NCBI GenBank assembly: GCA_038123735.1
Contig: JAYPAP010000001.1
Coordinates: forward strand, 62,001-126,000
Direction: 5' to 3'
DNA from: REDI01 sp038123735
GTDB lineage: Bacteria; Myxococcota_A; UBA796; GCA-2862545
DNA length: 64,000 nt
Position 1 is the stretch's first letter. The number at the start of each line of letters is the position of its first letter. Positions 54,367-63,958 of the stretch are shown piece by piece. The translations under genes were made by a program, and so were the position numbers. The notes under the pieces were generated by a model, which saw nothing but the letters and a program-made list of their open reading frames with translations, did not search any database and was not told the origin of the DNA.

Positions 54367-55817
54367 TTTGGGATAAGCCAGATTTTCATTTGGTCACCGT
54401 CTCGCTCCGGGACCACTTGGAAGGCATTGGCGATATGGGGGCTCGCTTCGCCCGAAACGAGTATGCGACCTGGCATTCCTCCGCGAAGGAACTCGATGCC
54501 ATTCTCCCAAACCTCTCCCACGACCCGGAACTGCTCGCCGCCCCGGATGTGATAGACCCCGACCGTCGCATCGGCGCAGAAAACACCTGCTCGAATGCGG
54601 AATCCGGACCATTCTTCGCGGGTCTCCCGGAGCGCTTCGCCAAGTTGCATGAGCTGCACTGCGGCATGAGCGGCGGCGATGGCATCATCTCCCGGGTCAT
54701 CGGAGCGCCAAAAGAGTACGCCCAATTGGTCGCCATCCGCCTCAACCTCATGCCCGGCCGACTTGGCCAGGACGAGGTCGGCGATGGTGTCCAGAAACTC
54801 CGGTGGGGGAGAGCCAGCGGTTCCGGTCAAGTCCACAACTTCAGCGAAAGCCAGGGCTATCGGCGCATTGTGCAGAGAGAGCTCTCCCGATGTGGAGGCC
54901 AAGCCTGGGGCCATGTTGCTGGGTAGCAATCGGGCAAACATGCGACGCCGGGTTCGCTCTCGATCGAGGTCGGCCTCGACAAATACCCGGTCGAGCTCGG
55001 CGGCTCCGAGGTAGCCGAGAACCAGCATTAATTCAACAGCTTCGGGTGCGAATGAACCGCTTCGACGGTCTAAATACAGGACACCAGCCACGCGGCTACC
55101 CGTCCATAATGGTGCGCAGAGAAGGGACCCGACGTGGTGCATCGCGATGCTATGAGCCACGTTCAGTTCATCATCCTGCTCGACATCCATGGCGACGAGG
55201 GCCACTTCCTCGTACAGCACGCGGTTGATGAAGGTGCTGCTCGGGGTGAACTCCTGGTCATTGGCGTAGTACGTGGCTTTTGTGGAGCCATCCTTGGCAT
55301 TAAGGCGCATGAGGCCGCGAGTGGCGCCGGTGGCCATCAAGGCCTCCGAGAGCACAGCTTGGGCTACGGCTTCAGGGGTGGTGGCGGCACGTGCGGCGGA
55401 GGCAACCCGGACAATGCGTCCCAGGGTTTCCTGCATGCCCTCATCGGCCTTCTCCTTGCTCATGAGCACGGAGCCGTAGATGGACTTGGAAGAAACCAGG
55501 TTTCTCTGCGTAACCAGCTCAGATGGCGTCGTCTTGACCTGTTGCCCTTCGCTCAGCGTGAACCGGTGGCCACCCACTTGGATCACGCTTCCAGCCTTGA
55601 GAAGTGCCTCTTCGACTTGGCGGCCGTCCACGCGAATACCTGCCCGGGACCCGAGGTCGCGCACCCGCCATCCGTCTTTTCCCTTCCAGATCTTGGCGTG
55701 CCGGCGCGATACCGAGGGGTCAGAGACGACAATATCGCAGTTTCGCAAGCGACCTATCGTGCTTCCCGTCGGTCGTAATGCGTGTGCTTTATTGTCGCTC
55801 GAGGTCAGGATCGCCAC
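54363..55817 (-). CDS. FHA-GAF-cyclase-like sensor protein
   Basis: The 484-residue protein has an FHA domain (~1-95) with STIGR and SVSRRHAKI, which binds phosphothreonine; a GAF domain (~120-310) around TGATRGLM and GSLLCAPLWTGSRVAGVLYLDRRSG; and a C-terminal nucleotide-cyclase-like domain (~330-470). In the last domain the first metal position reads FAEV (Glu for the usual Asp), the second segment is DGDQLGVLF, and VVGEVWENGIEFL fits the late cyclase helix. Activity is uncertain. GTG 55817 is preceded by GGAGAGAGG, a strong site, so longer forms to 56009 are unlikely. It may read out kinase signals. DsbD ends 22 bases upstream. Confidence 0.85.
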   Translation of the reverse strand: MAILTSSDNKAHALRPTGSTIGRLRNCDIVVSDPSVSRRHAKIWKGKDGWRVRDLGSRAGIRVDGRQVEEALLKAGSVIQVGGHRFTLSEGQQVKTTPSELVTQRNLVSSKSIYGSVLMSKEKADEGMQETLGRIVRVASAARAATTPEAVAQAVLSEALMATGATRGLMRLNAKDGSTKATYYANDQEFTPSSTFINRVLYEEVALVAMDVEQDDELNVAHSIAMHHVGSLLCAPLWTGSRVAGVLYLDRRSGSFAPEAVELMLVLGYLGAAELDRVFVEADLDRERTRRRMFARLLPSNMAPGLASTSGELSLHNAPIALAFAEVVDLTGTAGSPPPEFLDTIADLVLAKSAGHEVEADGDQLGVLFWRSDDPGDDAIAAAHAAVQLMQLGEALRETREEWSGFRIRAGVFCADATVGVYHIRGGEQFRVVGEVWENGIEFLRGGMPGRILVSGEASPHIANAFQVVPERDGDQMKIWLIPN

Positions 55818-55839
55818 AGGCCTCTCTCCAACAGTCAGA

Positions 55840-58308
55840 CTAGGATGGTCCGTTTGACGCCTGTCCAGCGCCTTGTTCGAGCGCAGTGACGACATCTTGG
55901 GAGCTAGTGAGCGCCTCACCGATCTGGATGGCAGGCTGGGAGGGGTCGGCCGGGAGCACCAAATAGTACGGTACGCCGGCAGTTTGGTAACAGGAAAGCC
56001 AACTACCAATCATCTCATCCCGACGCGTCCAGTCGGCTTGAATCGCTACAGCGTCGAGCTCTGCGATCTTCTCTTCGACCGCTGCGGTATCGATGAAGGT
56101 CTTCTCGTTGACCTTGCAGCTGAGGCACCAATCGGCCGTGAAGTCGATAAATACGGTCTTACCCGCAAACTCACCATCTGCACCTTCGCCTCGATACCGA
56201 TTGAGGAGTTCAGCGGAACGCTCTTCGGTGAGCATTTTCCAGGGAATACCATGGTCAGCGTCGTGGTCCTTCTTCACCTGAAGGCCCTCGGTAGACCATC
56301 CCAAGAACATGGGTAGGTCGACGAAAATGTATCCCCCAACCCCGATGACGATGAGGGCGGCAAGGCCAGCGACCGCTTGGCGGCCTCCACTCGCAGCAAG
56401 GCCGCCAAAGTGTCCGAAGATCCAAGAAGCCGCAGCGATAAACGCAGAAAATGCGACGTAGCCAAGCAGAGCGTCCTGGCTGATCTGACCCGCCAAGACG
56501 AATACGAGCCAAATCGCGGTTCCGATCAGAGTGAAGCCCATCACTTGTTTGAAGGTCTCCATCCATGGTCCGGGGGAGGGGATGACCTTGTAGAAACCGG
56601 GGATGAAGGCCACGAGTAAGAAGGGAGAGGCCAAGCCGAGCCCGACCATGACCATGAAGAGCAGCAGCAGCGCGGGCGGTTGACTGAACGCAAAGCCCAT
56701 CGCGGGTCCGAGGAACGGAGCGCTGCACGGCGTTGCGAGAAGGACTGCGAAGACACCAGTCAGGAAATATCCGGCAACGCCCTCTTTCGCGCCAGCACCC
56801 GCGGCCGCGCCGCCACCGATCACCGGAATTTCAAAGACTCCGAGCATCGAGAGGCCAAATGCGAAAACCACCATGCCGAGCACGCCGACGTATGCGGGAT
56901 TTTGCATCATGAAGCCCCACCCGGCCTGCATGCCGGTGGCCGATTGCAAGCCGATCAAGACTCCGGCCAGAGCTAAGAAGCTCACTACGATGCCGGCGGT
57001 GTAGGCAACACCCTCGGTGATGCGGTCTTGGGTGCTATCTCCTTTTTGCTCGATCAAGCTATAAATCTTGAGGGTAAGCACCGGAAGAACACAGGGCATG
57101 ATGTTCAGGATAAGTCCGCCGATGAAGGCGAAAGCCAGCATCATCAGCATGTTGAGAATACCGCCATCCTCAACTTCCTCAGGGGTATTTCCGAGACCGG
57201 CCTTCATGGTAGCGCAGGTCGGGTCATCGACCACCGCGGCGGTCATGATGGCATCGGATCCGGAGTCCCCGTCTGGGGTGTCTGAGGCAGCGGGCGTCTC
57301 GGCGGATGCGGAGGCGGACCAGGCGAGGTCGGCGGTAAGTTCGGTGCGAACCCAGGTGTCACCGACCTGAACCTGAAAGAGTCCACCGACGGGGATGGGC
57401 TGGGGATTCTCGGTCTCGAAGGCATCGCCAAATAGGGTGACCTTAAACCCACCGCTTTCGGTGGTTTCTACCGTCACCGGCTCGAGCCACAGCATGTCCT
57501 TATTCGACTGCGGCACGAGTGTGGGCCAGCTGTCCGCGCCGAGAGGCTGGTGCGCCCCCAGGGGCGACCCATCCTTGGCGTTCAGCTCAAAAACCACCTT
57601 CCATGGTTTATCTGCGACCAGACCACCTTCGGGCTCAATGGTGGTTTGAACGTCGATTAAGGCGTTGGCTTCTTTCGCCGGCATGGGATGTTGCTGGCCA
57701 AAGTGCTCGAAGATCGGAGTGAAGTTGGTGGCGAAGGGGTCTTCAGCAGGAGGTGGGCCGACCGTAATCGGTAGTTTAACCTCCCCTTCGCCGTTGATGC
57801 ACTGCACTTCGCAGGTAAGCCAAGTGGCCTTGGCGGCGAACTCGAATGTGCCGGGTTCGGTATCTGCGGGGATCGTGACGTTGGTGAAGAAGAAGGCTTG
57901 GTCGTCGTAGCCGTAGGACACGATCTCGGAGAGGTCGAAGCGCTGAGGAATTGGGTACTCGTAATCTGTGTTTTCCGCCCCATTTGGAAGCGTCCACTCG
58001 ATGTCGGTTGGGAGGCCGACATCGTTGTTGTACCGCCAGTAGGTGTGCCAGTGTTCGTCCTGTTCCAACCAGACGCCGAGGCGGATGGTCTCACCGGGGG
58101 ACACAGCAGCACGGTCGGCGATGATGCGCATCTCTACCTGGTGGGGTGTTCCGTCGGAGTTGGTGGGCCGAAAAGATGCTTCTTCAGGAAGAATAGAGAA
58201 GTCCGCAGCAGGTGGCGCGGGCGGCTTAGGAGTCGCTGTACCGGCGGCGTTCGCTAGGTTGGTAACGGTGAGACCGACCGTCACTCCGATGATTAGATTT
58301 CTGAGCAT
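55840..58308 (-). CDS. dsbD: Thiol:disulfide interchange protein DsbD
   Basis: The 822-residue protein passes reducing power from cytoplasmic thioredoxin to periplasmic proteins. A signal peptide is followed by a large periplasmic domain with the redox pair CEVQC. The membrane domain has about eight helices with the two conserved Cys in NIMPCVLP and ATPCSAPFLG. The C-terminal thioredoxin domain has WCLSC at 727-731. The N-terminal portion is larger than in E. coli DsbD. ATG 58308 lies directly after GGGGGAGAGG. The FHA gene follows 22 bases after the stop. Confidence 0.93.
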   Translation of the reverse strand: MLRNLIIGVTVGLTVTNLANAAGTATPKPPAPPAADFSILPEEASFRPTNSDGTPHQVEMRIIADRAAVSPGETIRLGVWLEQDEHWHTYWRYNNDVGLPTDIEWTLPNGAENTDYEYPIPQRFDLSEIVSYGYDDQAFFFTNVTIPADTEPGTFEFAAKATWLTCEVQCINGEGEVKLPITVGPPPAEDPFATNFTPIFEHFGQQHPMPAKEANALIDVQTTIEPEGGLVADKPWKVVFELNAKDGSPLGAHQPLGADSWPTLVPQSNKDMLWLEPVTVETTESGGFKVTLFGDAFETENPQPIPVGGLFQVQVGDTWVRTELTADLAWSASASAETPAASDTPDGDSGSDAIMTAAVVDDPTCATMKAGLGNTPEEVEDGGILNMLMMLAFAFIGGLILNIMPCVLPVLTLKIYSLIEQKGDSTQDRITEGVAYTAGIVVSFLALAGVLIGLQSATGMQAGWGFMMQNPAYVGVLGMVVFAFGLSMLGVFEIPVIGGGAAAGAGAKEGVAGYFLTGVFAVLLATPCSAPFLGPAMGFAFSQPPALLLLFMVMVGLGLASPFLLVAFIPGFYKVIPSPGPWMETFKQVMGFTLIGTAIWLVFVLAGQISQDALLGYVAFSAFIAAASWIFGHFGGLAASGGRQAVAGLAALIVIGVGGYIFVDLPMFLGWSTEGLQVKKDHDADHGIPWKMLTEERSAELLNRYRGEGADGEFAGKTVFIDFTADWCLSCKVNEKTFIDTAAVEEKIAELDAVAIQADWTRRDEMIGSWLSCYQTAGVPYYLVLPADPSQPAIQIGEALTSSQDVVTALEQGAGQASNGPS

Positions 58309-58397
58309 CCTCTCCCCCGCACCCATCAGGTGTTGGAGGATGTAGCAAAGATCACGCAGGCGCGGGGTCATGGACTGTAAAGCCTTAGTCTTAAGGT

Positions 58398-58790
58398 TCA
58401 GTGCTCGGCCGATCCCGTGTGGTACGACTTTTCCTCAACTAGGGTTGAACCCAGAGAAACATTGATTTGGCGTTTAAGGGCCGCTCGTTCGTCGTTGAGT
58501 CGGTAGACGCTTCTCGCTTTCGCGATGAAGTCCTCGTCGAAGCGTTTTTGGTGCTCCATGGCGCGGAGGTCGTCCTCAACCTCCCAGAGCGCCTCATTCA
58601 CCTGGCGGAGTGAATGCCATTGCGGCAGGGTCTTGAATTCCGGGTAGCCAGCGTTAGACCAGCGGTTTCGTAGCTCTGACAGCTCCCGTTCGACATTGGC
58701 AACCGACTCGGGCCGATCGAGCTTCCGGCGCTTGATCTCCAAGATCGTGACTTTATCGACGATGTCTCCCAGAGGAACCTCAACCTGCAT
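58398..58790 (-). CDS. DUF6165-family protein, 130 residues
   Basis: The sequence matches a conserved family with the pattern VPLGDIVDKVTILEIKRRKL, an ANVERELSELR helix, VNEALWEVEDDLRAME and a C-terminal RSVYRLNDERAALKRQIN with EEKSY. It is cytoplasmic and probably helical. Biochemical function is unknown; relatives often sit near glycan or glycosyltransferase genes. ATG 58790 has GGAGA five bases upstream, and the first 11 bases overlap the end of the symporter gene. Confidence 0.85.
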   Translation of the reverse strand: MQVEVPLGDIVDKVTILEIKRRKLDRPESVANVERELSELRNRWSNAGYPEFKTLPQWHSLRQVNEALWEVEDDLRAMEHQKRFDEDFIAKARSVYRLNDERAALKRQINVSLGSTLVEEKSYHTGSAEH

Positions 58791-60579
58791 GTTCGTCTCC
58801 GAGTGTGCGTTCGCGTTGCATGATTCGTCGGAAGCAAATGATGCATCCGACCACCGAGAGGACCACCACGATGGTCGCCCCCGATGCGGCAGGGGTGCGC
58901 CCCAATATCCACCAACCAATTCCGAGTAATGCGGCGTAGACACAGATGATACCGCTGATCATTCCGAGGACGTGTGCGCCGGTCAAGGAGCCGGGGTGGC
59001 GAAGGTGAGTCGGCCAGCCGGGACCGCCAGGACGGACGCGGTCGGCAAAGATGCGCAGGACGTTTGGGGCTACAGGCTTGGTCATTAGCGTTACTATGAT
59101 CCAGATTGGAAGACCAATCACTACGATCGCCGCCGCGCTGAATGGAAACTTGAACCAGGCTGCGGGAATGGCGGCGAGGGCCTGCCAGCCGTGCTCCGGA
59201 TCGATTCCTGGATGAGCACGATGGAGCGCCTCGAAAGCGAGCGTTCCCGCGGTCGCCACGATCATTGCGGTGATCTCGCTCCAGGCATTGGTTCGCCACC
59301 ACAACCATCGGGCGATGTAGACGGCACCAAGTCCAGCGGTGACCGACATCGCGAGCAACCAGGCATCACCGATAGAGGTAAGGGCAAAACTGGTCAACGA
59401 CCCAAGTATGGCGACGCCGAGGATCGACAAACGGCTCGCGGTCACCTCGCGTAGAGCCCACCCCCTGCTCCGCGCCATCGGAAGCCAGAGGTCGTTGGTG
59501 ACGAGGGAAGCGCCCCAGTTCAGCTGGGTATCGATCGTCGACATGAACGCCGCCAGGAATGACGCCACCATCAGTCCCAACATCCCCGCCGGAAGGAGTT
59601 CCGCCATCACCATGGGGTAGAGGCTCTCTGGATTATCGGGAACACCAAACATCGCCATGCCGACGAGGCCGACGACGATCCAGGGCCAAGGGCGCAGGAC
59701 CATATGCGCCACGGTGAACCAGAGATAGGCAAATCGCGCGTGGGACTCATCTTTCGCCGCGAAGAGCCGCTGCGCGAGGTAGCCGCCTCCGTCGACGTTA
59801 TGGGAGCTCCACCAGATCATAGAGATGAGAACGACAAAACCGGCGAGAGGGCCATCGAAGGCGCTGTCGGCCGGTAGGAGAGTCACCGTTGCGTTCCAAT
59901 CCAGCTCATGAGCGCTAAACCCAGTTTGCAGTCCGGAGAGTCCGCCTACGTAGACCCACGCAATGACCGCCAAGCTCACACTTGCCACCATCGCCACTAC
60001 GAATTGGATGAGGTCGGTGACGACGACACCCCAAAGCCCTGAGGCGGCGGTGTAAATCACAGTAATCGCAAAGAGGCTGGCGACGATAAGAAGGGGCGCT
60101 ACCCCGGTTTGCTCGGCGGGTGCCAGGATCTCGGTGAGGGTGACCATGGCCTTCACCACCCACGCTATCACCAACGCGTTGAAAAAGACCCCGAACCAAA
60201 GTGCTTTAAAGCGGCGGAGCCATGTACCTGGGCCGGGTCCATAGCGAAGCTCGACGAGCTCGGCATCGGTCCACACCCCGGAGCGGCGCCACATGGGGGC
60301 GAAGAAAAAGACCCCGAACATCCCCGTTAACCCGAAGGTCCACCACACCCAGTTCTTGGCGATCCCGTCGGAGGCCACCCAGCCGCTCACGGCGAGGGGG
60401 GTATCGGCGGCGAAGGTGGTGGCGACCATCGACGTGCCCACGACCCACCAAGGCAGACTGCGCTTTGCGCCGAAAAAGCTTTCGAACGACTGAGAGGCAG
60501 TCTTGGTGAGCAGGACGCCCATGCCGACAGACAGGGCGAGCCAGCCGACGACCACTGCGATGTCGAGGGTGGTAAGCAT
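58780..60579 (-). CDS. Sodium:solute symporter (SSS family)
   Basis: The 599-residue polytopic membrane protein has 13 or more hydrophobic helices. Family features are the early ESFFGAKRSLPWWVVGTSMVAT-type block, WTDAELVELRYGPG, IYTAASGLWGVVVTDLIQF and FLAAFMSTIDTQLNWGASL, all typical of SSS transporters. The substrate (sugar, amino acid or other) cannot be read from the sequence. No clear ribosome binding site precedes ATG 60579. It diverges from the lipoprotein metalloprotease gene. Confidence 0.92.
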   Translation of the reverse strand: MLTTLDIAVVVGWLALSVGMGVLLTKTASQSFESFFGAKRSLPWWVVGTSMVATTFAADTPLAVSGWVASDGIAKNWVWWTFGLTGMFGVFFFAPMWRRSGVWTDAELVELRYGPGPGTWLRRFKALWFGVFFNALVIAWVVKAMVTLTEILAPAEQTGVAPLLIVASLFAITVIYTAASGLWGVVVTDLIQFVVAMVASVSLAVIAWVYVGGLSGLQTGFSAHELDWNATVTLLPADSAFDGPLAGFVVLISMIWWSSHNVDGGGYLAQRLFAAKDESHARFAYLWFTVAHMVLRPWPWIVVGLVGMAMFGVPDNPESLYPMVMAELLPAGMLGLMVASFLAAFMSTIDTQLNWGASLVTNDLWLPMARSRGWALREVTASRLSILGVAILGSLTSFALTSIGDAWLLAMSVTAGLGAVYIARWLWWRTNAWSEITAMIVATAGTLAFEALHRAHPGIDPEHGWQALAAIPAAWFKFPFSAAAIVVIGLPIWIIVTLMTKPVAPNVLRIFADRVRPGGPGWPTHLRHPGSLTGAHVLGMISGIICVYAALLGIGWWILGRTPAASGATIVVVLSVVGCIICFRRIMQRERTLGDEHAG

Positions 60580-60662
60580 GCGGACATGGTAGTGCGAGTC
60601 GCTTGGGTTTTCGCACCCATCCGCGCGAATTTTCGGTATGGTGATGGCTCTTGGAGGTGCGG

Positions 60663-61799
60663 GTGTTGCGTGCGGTTTGGTTCTCAGCGCTGCTGGTCGG
60701 TCTCAGCGGGTGCTCGCCGTGGGAGCAGGAGAGCAAGTACCTGGAACGGATCACGTACGGCACGGTCCGCACTGGCGGCAATGGCGTAGCGGAGATCCGG
60801 TTCCCATTGCCAGAAGACTTCTCGTCCTCCAAAGTGCTTTTTCGATTTGACAACCTCGAAGAAGGTCAGACGGTATTCGTCAGTCGAGTCGATGGTGAAA
60901 ATGGTTCGATTGTCCGTAACTTTGCGAGTGAAGTGGAAATTGGGGAGTATTCGACTGGAGCAGTCTCACGGCAGAGGCAGAACCACTTCAATTGGCCCAT
61001 TGATGCATCGGATCCGGCGATGCCAGCCGATGAGTTGCGCGTGAATATCGCGGCCGTCAGCTCCGATGGCGAAACCCTGTCTGCAGGAAGCGACATTGGG
61101 GTGGAAGCCATCATCACTGACGATGGTGGATTTGAGTCCGGTCGACTTCGTGTGTTCGTGCATTGGACCGCCGGTTTAGAGCAGGACCCTGAGCTTCGGG
61201 CCTCGGTGGATGCGGCGCTGGTCAAGATGCAGGACATCTACTGGGAGTTTGGTGTTGAGGTCACGGTAGAAGAGCGGACGCAGGACGACTTTTCAATCTT
61301 GGCTGAGGGTGCCGTGGCGCGACCTGGCTTCGGTACCCCGGATACGTGGAACGCCATCACCGCATCCACGGATGAATTGGCACTGGACCTGGTTTTGGTC
61401 GATACCATCTCCGGCTCTGACCCCGCCGTGCTCGGTGCTGCCGGTAGTGTTCCTGGCGGCATTCTCCCCACGCCGCGGTCGGGAGTGATCATTTCTACGG
61501 CGGCAAATGCCGGCCCAGACCTTGTGTATTCCGAGTCAGAGGTTGATTTGCTCGGCGCCACGTTCGCGCACGAAATTGGCCATATGCTCGGCCTATTCCA
61601 CCCGGTAGAGCTTACCTATGAGCGGTGGGATGCGGTTGACGATACGCCCAATTGCCAGGGGGAGACCGGGTGCCAGGCGCGGCTTGGAGAAAACTTGATG
61701 TATGCCACCGCGCTCTGCACGGCGTCTGATTGTGTGGAGCAAGAGGCACTCACCGAGGGCCAGATCGCGATTCTTCAACGCTATGTTGGAGTGAACTGA
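60663..61799 (+). CDS. Lipoprotein zinc metalloprotease
   Basis: The 378-residue protein has a lipoprotein signal with lipobox LSGC (Cys17). The metzincin-type zinc motif HEIGHMLGLFH spans 303-313, with the downstream NLMYAT-like Met segment, so the catalytic site looks complete. The N-terminal half (residues ~25-160) is beta-rich and of unknown type. GTG 60663 follows GGAGGTGCGG; TTG 60651 would place the ribosome binding site inside the gene. It is first of three same-strand genes. Confidence 0.88.
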   Translation: MLRAVWFSALLVGLSGCSPWEQESKYLERITYGTVRTGGNGVAEIRFPLPEDFSSSKVLFRFDNLEEGQTVFVSRVDGENGSIVRNFASEVEIGEYSTGAVSRQRQNHFNWPIDASDPAMPADELRVNIAAVSSDGETLSAGSDIGVEAIITDDGGFESGRLRVFVHWTAGLEQDPELRASVDAALVKMQDIYWEFGVEVTVEERTQDDFSILAEGAVARPGFGTPDTWNAITASTDELALDLVLVDTISGSDPAVLGAAGSVPGGILPTPRSGVIISTAANAGPDLVYSESEVDLLGATFAHEIGHMLGLFHPVELTYERWDAVDDTPNCQGETGCQARLGENLMYATALCTASDCVEQEALTEGQIAILQRYVGVN

Positions 61800-61824
61800 T
61801 GATTCGGCCGAAAGGAGACAGAGC

Positions 61825-62334
61825 ATGTGGTTGTTCCTGAGCCTCATGGCGTTCGCGGCGGAGCCCGAGCCGGTCTTGGGCTCATCGGTGCCTGAGTGGA
61901 CGGAACCCCTGAAGACGCAGGTGGCCCCCAGTGATTCGGTCGCGGCCCGGGTTCAGGTGGCGCTTGCTCATCGGGAGCCGGTTCGTTGTGCTGACATTCT
62001 CGGGTTCGGTGACGCCACCGCGATTCGTGATGCATTGATTGCTGGTACGCGGACTGCTTTTCCGCCATGGGCTCCAATGCGCGCGGCATCGTGCTTAGCG
62101 GAGCTGGGGCCTTCGGATCCCGTGGCCTTTGAGCGCCTGAAGGAGCTTGTTGCGGATGAGGAGCAGCCCGGCTTTGCCCTCGTGGTCGTAGGCGCGCTCG
62201 ACACCTACGCCGAGGGACAGGCCGTGGAGCTGGCGTCCGTCATCAAATCGAACTCAAATACTCTCCTCCAAGCTAGACTTCCTGGCCGGCTCTTGAACTG
62301 CCGTCATGCCGGAGTTCGCGACCTCGCACGCTGA
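61825..62334 (+). CDS. Exported protein with HEAT-like helical repeats, 169 residues
   Basis: The N-terminal MWLFLSLMAFAAEPEP is a short signal peptide with cleavage near AFA-A. The remainder is helical with Ala/Leu-rich segments resembling HEAT repeats (MRAASCLAELGPSDPVAFERLKELV, FALVVVGALDTYA). I do not recognise a family. It lies 25 bases after the metalloprotease and may act with it. The coding call rests on signal peptide, composition and operon position. Confidence 0.7.
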   Translation: MWLFLSLMAFAAEPEPVLGSSVPEWTEPLKTQVAPSDSVAARVQVALAHREPVRCADILGFGDATAIRDALIAGTRTAFPPWAPMRAASCLAELGPSDPVAFERLKELVADEEQPGFALVVVGALDTYAEGQAVELASVIKSNSNTLLQARLPGRLLNCRHAGVRDLAR

Positions 62335-62357
62335 CACGTTGGAGATAGAGTTCAGGC

Positions 62358-63455
62358 ATGCCAGACGCCTCTTCTTACTCGCCAGACTACGTCGCTGCGC
62401 GCGCCCGATTTCGGGCAGCTGCTTACGCGCTTGACGCCCACGTCGAGCACCATCCGCTCGATGCGCTGGGTCCAGACGGCGAAGACCTCTCCATCGATGT
62501 CGCGCGACTTGGGCGCATGGATGCGCGTCGGGTAGTCGTCATCACCAGCGGTTTGAGAGGGGTAGAGGGCTTTTTTGGCAGTGCGGCTCAAGCCGCGTTG
62601 TTGGAAGAGGCCATCGGCACTTGGCGACCTCCGGCGGATGCTGCGCTCTTGCTCGTCCATGGACTCAACCCGTGGGGAATGGCATGGAAGCGCAGGGTGA
62701 ATGAGGATAATGTTGATCTAAATCGCAATTTTCTATTGCCCGAACAGGCGTGGCGCGGCGTTCCGGAAGGCTACGCTCGGGTAGAGACCGTGCTCCATCC
62801 AAAGACCACGCCTCCGCGAGTCGATACCTTTCCCGCATGGATGGCGTATCGGGCGCTTCGGGAAGGGCATGGCGCGTTGCACACCACGATCGCAGCGGGC
62901 CAATACGACCGGCCGCGCGGCCTATTCTTCGGAGGGAACGGACCGAGTCGAACGAGTGTGTTGCTTCGCGAGCAGCTCACCCGGTGGTTTGGGCACGCGG
63001 AACATATCTTTCATATTGACTTACAAACCGGCGTGGGTTCGTGGGGGCGCCTCTTGCTTCTAGCTCCACATCCAGAAGAGAGCGCTGAATTTAAGAGGCT
63101 GGCGGAAGATTATGGAGGGGACACCCTCGTTCCGGTGGGCGGTCTCGGAAATGCGGTTCGCGGTCAATTCTTGCCATGGATGCGTCATCATCTGGGAGCA
63201 GACCGCTACGAGGGACTTGCTGCGGTTGCTGGAACCTACGGGCCGATCCGGCTGTTGTCTTCGTTACGGGCGGAAAACCGCGTTCATCATCACGGCATTC
63301 CGGAGGATCCGAACACCTTTCGCGTGCGGGAACGGATGCTGGATGCGTTGAATCCGCGCTCGATCAAATGGCGGAAGCGTACCGTCTTGGCTGCATTACG
63401 GATGATCCAACGAACGCTAGAAGTCCGATTGGATGCGACGCGCCAGCGTGACTAG
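62358..63455 (+). CDS. DUF2817 (M14-related) protein lacking zinc-ligand histidines
   Basis: The 365-residue protein has the DUF2817 layout: GVEGFFGSAAQAALL, HGLNPWGMAWKRRVNEDNVDLNRNF, DLQTGVGSWGRLLLL and a C-terminal helix. In active relatives the first motif reads THGVEG and the second HTG, giving zinc ligands. Here these read LRGVEG and LQTGVG, so both His are replaced (Arg and Gln). Zinc hydrolysis is therefore doubtful. No signal peptide is seen. It overlaps the convergent hpt gene by four bases. The usual family role is peptide or amidase chemistry. Confidence 0.82.
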   Translation: MPDASSYSPDYVAARARFRAAAYALDAHVEHHPLDALGPDGEDLSIDVARLGRMDARRVVVITSGLRGVEGFFGSAAQAALLEEAIGTWRPPADAALLLVHGLNPWGMAWKRRVNEDNVDLNRNFLLPEQAWRGVPEGYARVETVLHPKTTPPRVDTFPAWMAYRALREGHGALHTTIAAGQYDRPRGLFFGGNGPSRTSVLLREQLTRWFGHAEHIFHIDLQTGVGSWGRLLLLAPHPEESAEFKRLAEDYGGDTLVPVGGLGNAVRGQFLPWMRHHLGADRYEGLAAVAGTYGPIRLLSSLRAENRVHHHGIPEDPNTFRVRERMLDALNPRSIKWRKRTVLAALRMIQRTLEVRLDATRQRD

Positions 63456-63958
63456 GCTTCGCCTTCGTAAATGGCGATGTAGGGTAGGTTTCGGTAGACT
63501 TGGTCTAAGTCGAGGCCGTACCCAATGACGAAGTGGTCCTCGATCGTAAAACCCACAAAGTCCGCATGACACTCATGCTCTCGCCGGCTCGGCTTGTCGA
63601 GAAGGGTCACGATCGAGACGGAGGCCGGGGATTGGGCCGCGATAGACTCGCGGAGTTTGAGCAATGTAAGGCCGGTATCCACGATATCTTCGACGACGAC
63701 CACGTGTCGGTCCTTGAGGTTGGGGACTCCATCGAGGGTAACGGCGCCGGTAGAGGAGGTTCCCTCATAGGAGCGCGCGCGGATGAACTCCATCGTGGTG
63801 GGACCATCGATCGCTCGGGCCAGATCGGCGAAAAATAGAACGCTGCCTTTGAGGACACAGATCAGTAACAGGTTCTCAGAAGGGTACTTAGAACGGATTT
63901 CCTGGCCGAGTTCACGTACCCGGTTGGCGATCTGTTCAGAGGTGATGAGGGCGCGCAT
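63452..63958 (-). CDS. hpt: Hypoxanthine phosphoribosyltransferase
   Basis: The 168-residue enzyme salvages hypoxanthine and guanine with PRPP. The PRPP-binding motif VVVEDIVDTGLTL is present, as are LICVLKGSVLFFADL and FIRARSYEG. The C-terminal DFVGFTIEDHFVIGYGLDL block is typical of Hpt. It converges on the DUF2817 gene with a four-base overlap. The 42 bases upstream to the window edge contain GGAG before the ATG but no readable promoter. Confidence 0.96.
   Translation of the reverse strand: MRALITSEQIANRVRELGQEIRSKYPSENLLLICVLKGSVLFFADLARAIDGPTTMEFIRARSYEGTSSTGAVTLDGVPNLKDRHVVVVEDIVDTGLTLLKLRESIAAQSPASVSIVTLLDKPSRREHECHADFVGFTIEDHFVIGYGLDLDQVYRNLPYIAIYEGEA

Noticed and set aside
55818..56009. 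Longer FHA protein start
   Set aside because: It would overlap the end of dsbD, and GTG 55817 has a much better ribosome binding site immediately before the FHA domain.
58383..58396. CCTTA/TAAGG hairpin downstream of the DUF6165 gene as a terminator
   Set aside because: The stem is only five bases and the following T-run is too short to be convincing.
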